A DNA stretch of 64,000 nucleotides. It comes from Neodiprion pinetum (taxonomy: Eukaryota; Arthropoda; Insecta; Hymenoptera; Diprionidae). Made by a program: the position numbers and the translations under genes. Below, piece after piece: positions 59,975 through 64,000 of the stretch (positions within the stretch are counted from its first letter, which is position 1; the number at the start of each line of letters is the position of its first letter). The notes beneath the pieces were generated by a model. The model was not told the DNA's origin. It did no database searches and saw only the letters and a program-made list of their open reading frames with translations. The stretch lies in assembly GCF_021155775.2 (NCBI RefSeq), contig NC_060233.1, positions 14,704,537 through 14,768,536 on the forward strand, read 5' to 3'.

Positions 59975-60107
59975 CAGCTGAATGCAGTCTGCTGTGATTG
60001 GTTAATTCACCAAAGTCACCATTTGGTGATTATGCATAACCATTTGGTGACGTCTCATACTTGGTGATTTTGCGAATTGACCAATCAGAGCATGCTGCAT
60101 CCAGTTG
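59975..60107. repeat. Inverted repeat with inner TTTGGTGA palindromes
   Basis: CAGCTGAATGCAG and TGATTGGTTAATTC at the left pair with GAATTGACCAATCA and CTGCATCCAGTTG at the right. Between them CACCATTTGGTGATT and relatives form smaller palindromes. Confidence 0.65.
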
Positions 60108-60604
60108 TTTACTGCACGTGAAAATCCAGTTGAATTGGGTAAAATCCTTAAATAATAGATATGGCTCACATGGCACTGGTCACATGGCCGAAGGCCGAAA
60201 CCCGTATGCTTCATCTTTTAAACGGGTTCTTAGGATAATGTCGTAAACAATTTAAAAGCCGAAGAAAGAACAAGAAGGAAACAAGACAGAAACAATGCGG
60301 ATTTGAATCTCTTTGAATGGGTTGCAATACATTAGTTAATACTTCTATATTAAAAGAATGGCGGCACCTAAGTGCCGCCGAAAACCTTGTAGATATTATG
60401 GGTTTGTTAAGTTGAACTCTTGAATGATGAAGCCAATGCGCCTTTTTAGATCAAGGTAAAGTTGTGGTCAATTATTATAAGGTAATACTATTACTTTGCA
60501 TTCTGTAGAAATGTCTTTATTTGATTTTGATTACCATGAAACTTTTTGAGGTTATAATCTACAACAAATCCCTATAGCTTTGAAATATTTTATTTTACCT
60601 ACAG

Positions 60605-62469
60605 ATGATTGGTCGACGCTGTGCTCTCATTGCTCTCGGTGGGCTTTTGGTGCTTGTTTTGACAGTAAACATATACTTTGTACGAATGATAATTGAAGAC
60701 TCTCCACATAAGCGTAACACTAAATATCCAGAAAATTCTGACATCAACAAATTACAAGAACAGGGCGCTGTTGTTACAAAGAAAAAAATTAACAAGGGTT
60801 CGAATGTACGTACCTCGTCGATTAATGCAGAAAAGAGAATCAAACTAGAAATGAGAACGCTGCCGTCCAAGTACTTCAAGCCAAATGCCAACCATACTTT
60901 ACTTTTGGATCGATTATTAGCAGAGCTGAAGATAGTGCCAAACGTACAGGAGGACATTTGGGTTATACCTCAACGCAATGTTAGTATTTTGCTTGCGAGC
61001 TGCTATGTGTGTATTTAATTATTCAGATTGTACAGCTGACGTTTAAATATCATGAAACTCTTCTGGTACACAAGTGAATAATTGAATGTCTAAAATCTTT
61101 TGATGCAAGCAATAGCTGGCTAAAGATATACATAAAATATTCTTTCGCCGACCATTGCATATAACTTATAATTTTGTAGTGGCCAGACGCCGATCACCTA
61201 ATTCCACCTACAGCCCCTGAACTTGGGACCATTTTACATGCTCTAAGAACATCCAAAATCACAAAGGCAGAAAATGCATTACTGGGAACTCAACTAAAAC
61301 TGATGCTTACTCTAAATCATGGTGTCAAAGCATTGTTCAAGCCAATGTGGTATAATAGAGATACTCTGATCAAAGGGCCAGTATATCACGGAAAGGATAG
61401 GCACAACGCGGAAGTTGTTGCTTTTCACTTGTCTTCTCTATTGTCTTTCAGACGGGTGCCTATTTGTGTCATACGAAAATGTAAGTGAATTTTATTTCCT
61501 GCACTTTTCAAAAGATTGAAAGGTGCAGTTGCATCTTTGTTATTCTATTTATCCAGTGAAACTTAGTGAGGAGATCAGAAAACAGGCATCAACCGAGTTA
61601 CTCAATACCATGTACCAGGAAGGGAACAATATTTGTTTCTATGGAATATGTCATTACTGCTCACCTGAAGATCCGATCTGTGGCATAGATGATTTGTTAG
61701 AAGGTGTGCTGATTCTATGGTTGCCAAATGACTTCCAACTCTCCAAACATCGGAATCCTTGGCAACGAACTTACAAAAAAAATAAGGCTGCTGCATGGGA
61801 GATGGATGACAACTATTGTGATAAGGTTAGTTATTCTCTGGGAGTGTTGTTTGTGTTTCACTATTTCTTTCGAAAAGCATCTGTGGAAGATTTTGTGTCA
61901 TCAACAAATCTTTTCAATTTCCGTGTTCAGGTCAAGGGGACAAAAACCTATTCAGTTAAAACTTCTAGCAGACTGCTAGATTTAGTGGATACGGCAATTT
62001 TTGATTTTCTCATGGATAATGGCGATCGTCACCACTATGAGCTTGTTGAAGCTAACATTCATAATCCGGCAGTTCTGCTTATTGATAATGGAAAAAGTTT
62101 GGGGGATCCAGATGTCGATCATTTTGATATATTGGCACCTCTGTATCAGTGCTGCCTGTAAGTAATCTGCATAATAATTCCATACCTTTCATCAAGTTCT
62201 ACCAATATTGAGGATTAAAATTCAATTATTGGCATTACAGTATTCATAATACAACGTGGAATCGACTAAAACTACTGAGTGGTGGTGCTTTGAGTAAATC
62301 CTTGAGACAACTTTTGGAGCATGAAGCAAGATTAGCTAGTGTTTCTCTTCTGATCACAGATGCTCACTTGAATGCTATGGATAGAAGACTCTTAGCCGTA
62401 TTTGCAACAGTGGAACATTGTCTGAAGCAAAACAAGTATCCGTCAAGTGTAATCTTGGACCACAGGTAG
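60605..62469 (+). CDS. Fam20B: Fam20B-type glycosaminoglycan xylosylkinase
   Basis: Golgi kinase of the Fam20 family that phosphorylates xylose in the proteoglycan linker tetrasaccharide and promotes its extension. Exons 60605-60979, 61180-61480, 61557-61825, 61931-62157 and 62241-62469 give 466 residues in one frame. A type II signal anchor (ALIALGGLLVLVLTVNIYFV, residues 8-27) and a basic stem come first. The Fam20 kinase fold follows: ATP-site GVKALFKPMWYNRD, the NGDRHHYE catalytic loop with Asp347, the metal-binding DNG motif (LLIDNGKSLG), and paired cysteines in CFYGICHYCSPEDPICG. These features fit Fam20B better than the secreted protein kinase Fam20C. An acceptor immediately before the ATG means at least one non-coding leader exon lies upstream. 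Confidence 0.9.
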
Positions 62470-63230
62470 TTTGACAATTAGTTCAAAGACAAGAAAATCT
62501 AACTTGAAACGAAAACTTCCAAACATAATGGAAAAAAATGTCGTAGAATAGCTTTTACAATCGAATTCGACATTTTTAGCGAATTATACACAGTTTTCGA
62601 TTACGAATTCGAAGGATATTTTACTGTGAGTGTTTTTATTGTCAAAATACAGTCTTAGAATGCTTAGTATGCTACATCCTACGAACATGTGGTATATACT
62701 TGTAAGTTTATGAATAAACATCGTGTTTTCTGAATAACTCGCACATGTCTAATTGAAATTAAGTAAGATACACGGTATTCGAGATTGTTTGAATATCATC
62801 TAGGAATCGGAAATAAGAATTTTCGTACACTGTAACGTACGGAATGCTTCCGCATTATGCTTATGGTTTATTGCTAATGGAATCGAATGAGCTTCGACCT
62901 TGAACGTTGCCACAGTTAGCTGACGGTTATCATAACGCTTTCTTTCCAAATGACAATTGTGATTGGTCGAGAAGCTGCAACCAGGACTGTTTCAAAAGAC
63001 ATAATCGAACGTTTCGTCCATTTGGTCGTACGGGCCAGACTTAACGTAACTTAACGGCACCTTGCTACTCAATGACGCTAGTCAGGCATAGTTATGGCTG
63101 CGCCCTGTAATTCCAGAAGTTGGTGACTTATTATTGCCGTTTGACAGATGCTACCACTTAATAATTCATTTTAATAAAAGGCGAGAAAATTGTTTACCCT
63201 GTGTGACGATTTGAAAAAAATAAAAGGAAA
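62470..63230. other. Spacer between Fam20B and VPS53
   Basis: About 760 bp holding the Fam20B 3' untranslated region and the VPS53 promoter. No mobile element or further gene is seen. Confidence 0.5.
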
Positions 63231-64000
63231 ATGGGAACTCGACAAGACGATGAGTTTGAAGAATTACAATCCACAACGTACACATTTCCTTCCGATGTTC
63301 AAACCGTTATCGAACAGGTTAGGTTTTAGGTTAAATTTTCATGACAACGAATGGCACTGGTGCCGAACACGTGAATAATATGCTTTATTCTCTGAGATTG
63401 ATTTTTCTCTTTCTTTCCGACTCCACTTATGCAACTGTCAACAATCAATGTCATGAAAATGAATACAATACGTGCCGAAGTGAGCTGGAGTTATCTTCAC
63501 TTATAAATTGTCTTTCAGGTTTTACCAAGTACCGATCCCTTAGATCAACCAAACTTCAATGCTGTGGATTACATAAATTCCTTGTTTCCCACCGAACAAT
63601 CATTATCCAACATAGACGATGTGATAAGTAAAATGGAATATAAAATTTGCTCCATCGATCAGGAAATCCGATCAGTTGTCAGAGGGCAAACTAATGTCGG
63701 GCAGGATGGCCGTGTTGCATTGGAAGATGCTCATAAAGTAATCAGACAGTTATTCATTCATATTAAGGACATAAAGGATAAGGCAGAGCAATCTGAAGAA
63801 ACTGTTAAGGAAATTACTCGAGATATAAAACAACTGGACTTTGCTAAACGGAATTTAACATCATCTATCACTGCTTTGAATCATTTACACATGTTGGTCG
63901 GAGGTGTAGATAGTTTGAAGTATGTAGAATTTTATTTTCATACACATGATTTGTCCCAGGTCCTAAGACTATATTAGAATGAAATGTACGATATTTTTAG
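63231..64000 (+). CDS. Vps53: VPS53, GARP/EARP tethering complex subunit (5' part)
   Basis: Subunit of the GARP and EARP complexes that tether endosome-derived vesicles at the trans-Golgi and recycling endosomes. Two exons are visible: 63231-63317 (29 codons, starting MGTRQDDEFEEL) and 63519-63919. They encode the N-terminal VPS53 signature: DPLDQPNFNAVDYINSLFPT, RSVVRGQTNVGQDGR, and the coiled-coil KDIKDKAEQSEETVKEITRD followed by LTSSITALNHLHMLVGGVDS. The second exon ends in phase 2 at the donor gtatgt. The window's last bases, atatttttag, look like the next acceptor, so exon 3 probably starts at 64001. The rest of the gene lies outside. Confidence 0.95.

Larger units (their letters stand above)
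54735..60604. other. 5.9 kb divergent spacer between PRPF38B and Fam20B
   Basis: It contains the two promoters and probable non-coding leader exons of the Fam20B gene, whose coding exon starts directly after an acceptor. A candidate leader lies at about 55700-56167, ending in CCCAG followed by gtaaca. The region also has a CT-rich stretch (about 55205-55245), several inverted repeats and miniature elements listed separately, and a 26 bp tandem repeat. No protein-coding gene was recognised. Confidence 0.5.

Noticed and set aside
1..64000. tRNA genes and CRISPR arrays
   Set aside because: I looked for box A/box B pairs with cloverleaf potential and for regularly spaced direct repeats. None stood out; the only regular array is the 26 bp minisatellite without spacers.

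Overview
The window is eukaryotic and almost certainly from an insect. It has AT-rich intergenic DNA, short GT-AG introns, one gene per transcript and several insect transposon families. The gene set fits insects: a vitellogenin receptor with an eight-repeat second ligand-binding domain, a CYP4 cytochrome P450, and a Vav with SH2-SH3 but no N-terminal SH3. A hymenopteran source is my guess from overall feel, not something the sequence proves. All exon models below were built by eye from splice sites and reading-frame continuity.

Layout. Positions 72-7885 (+) hold the 3' two thirds of a vitellogenin receptor gene (VgR); its start lies upstream of the window. Its last five exons sit in a 4.3 kb tandem duplication (4614-13751 and 13753-18068). 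The first unit is interrupted by a head-to-head pair of Penelope-like retroelements (8167-12974) flanked by a 14 bp target duplication. The second unit keeps the empty target site. The last VgR intron, in both units, carries an older terminal-inverted-repeat transposon with a broken DUF4817 fragment. Next come a 12-exon CYP4 gene (18550-21202, +), 5 kb of repeat-rich spacer, cytochrome b5 (26376-27239, +), a long leader or intron region, and a b(0,+)-type amino-acid transporter (31681-33900, +).

The second half holds a C1orf131/DUF4602 homologue (34258-34800, -), divergent from glutathione synthetase (35527-38392, +). Then come a torsin (41577-43117, +), the Rho-family GEF Vav (44851-50991, -), the splicing factor PRPF38B (52334-54734, -), a Fam20B-type secretory-pathway kinase (60605-62469, +), and the 5' end of VPS53 (63231 to beyond the window, +).

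The genes are unrelated housekeeping and physiological loci and do not form a pathway. What stands out is the mobile and duplicated DNA: the VgR tail duplication with its Penelope insertion, a 130 bp family of terminal-inverted-repeat miniatures found twice (one copy in the shared C1orf131/Gss upstream region), a pogo-like miniature, several foldback elements, and a 130 bp-period tandem copy of part of a PRPF38B exon. No tRNA, rRNA or CRISPR signature was recognised.
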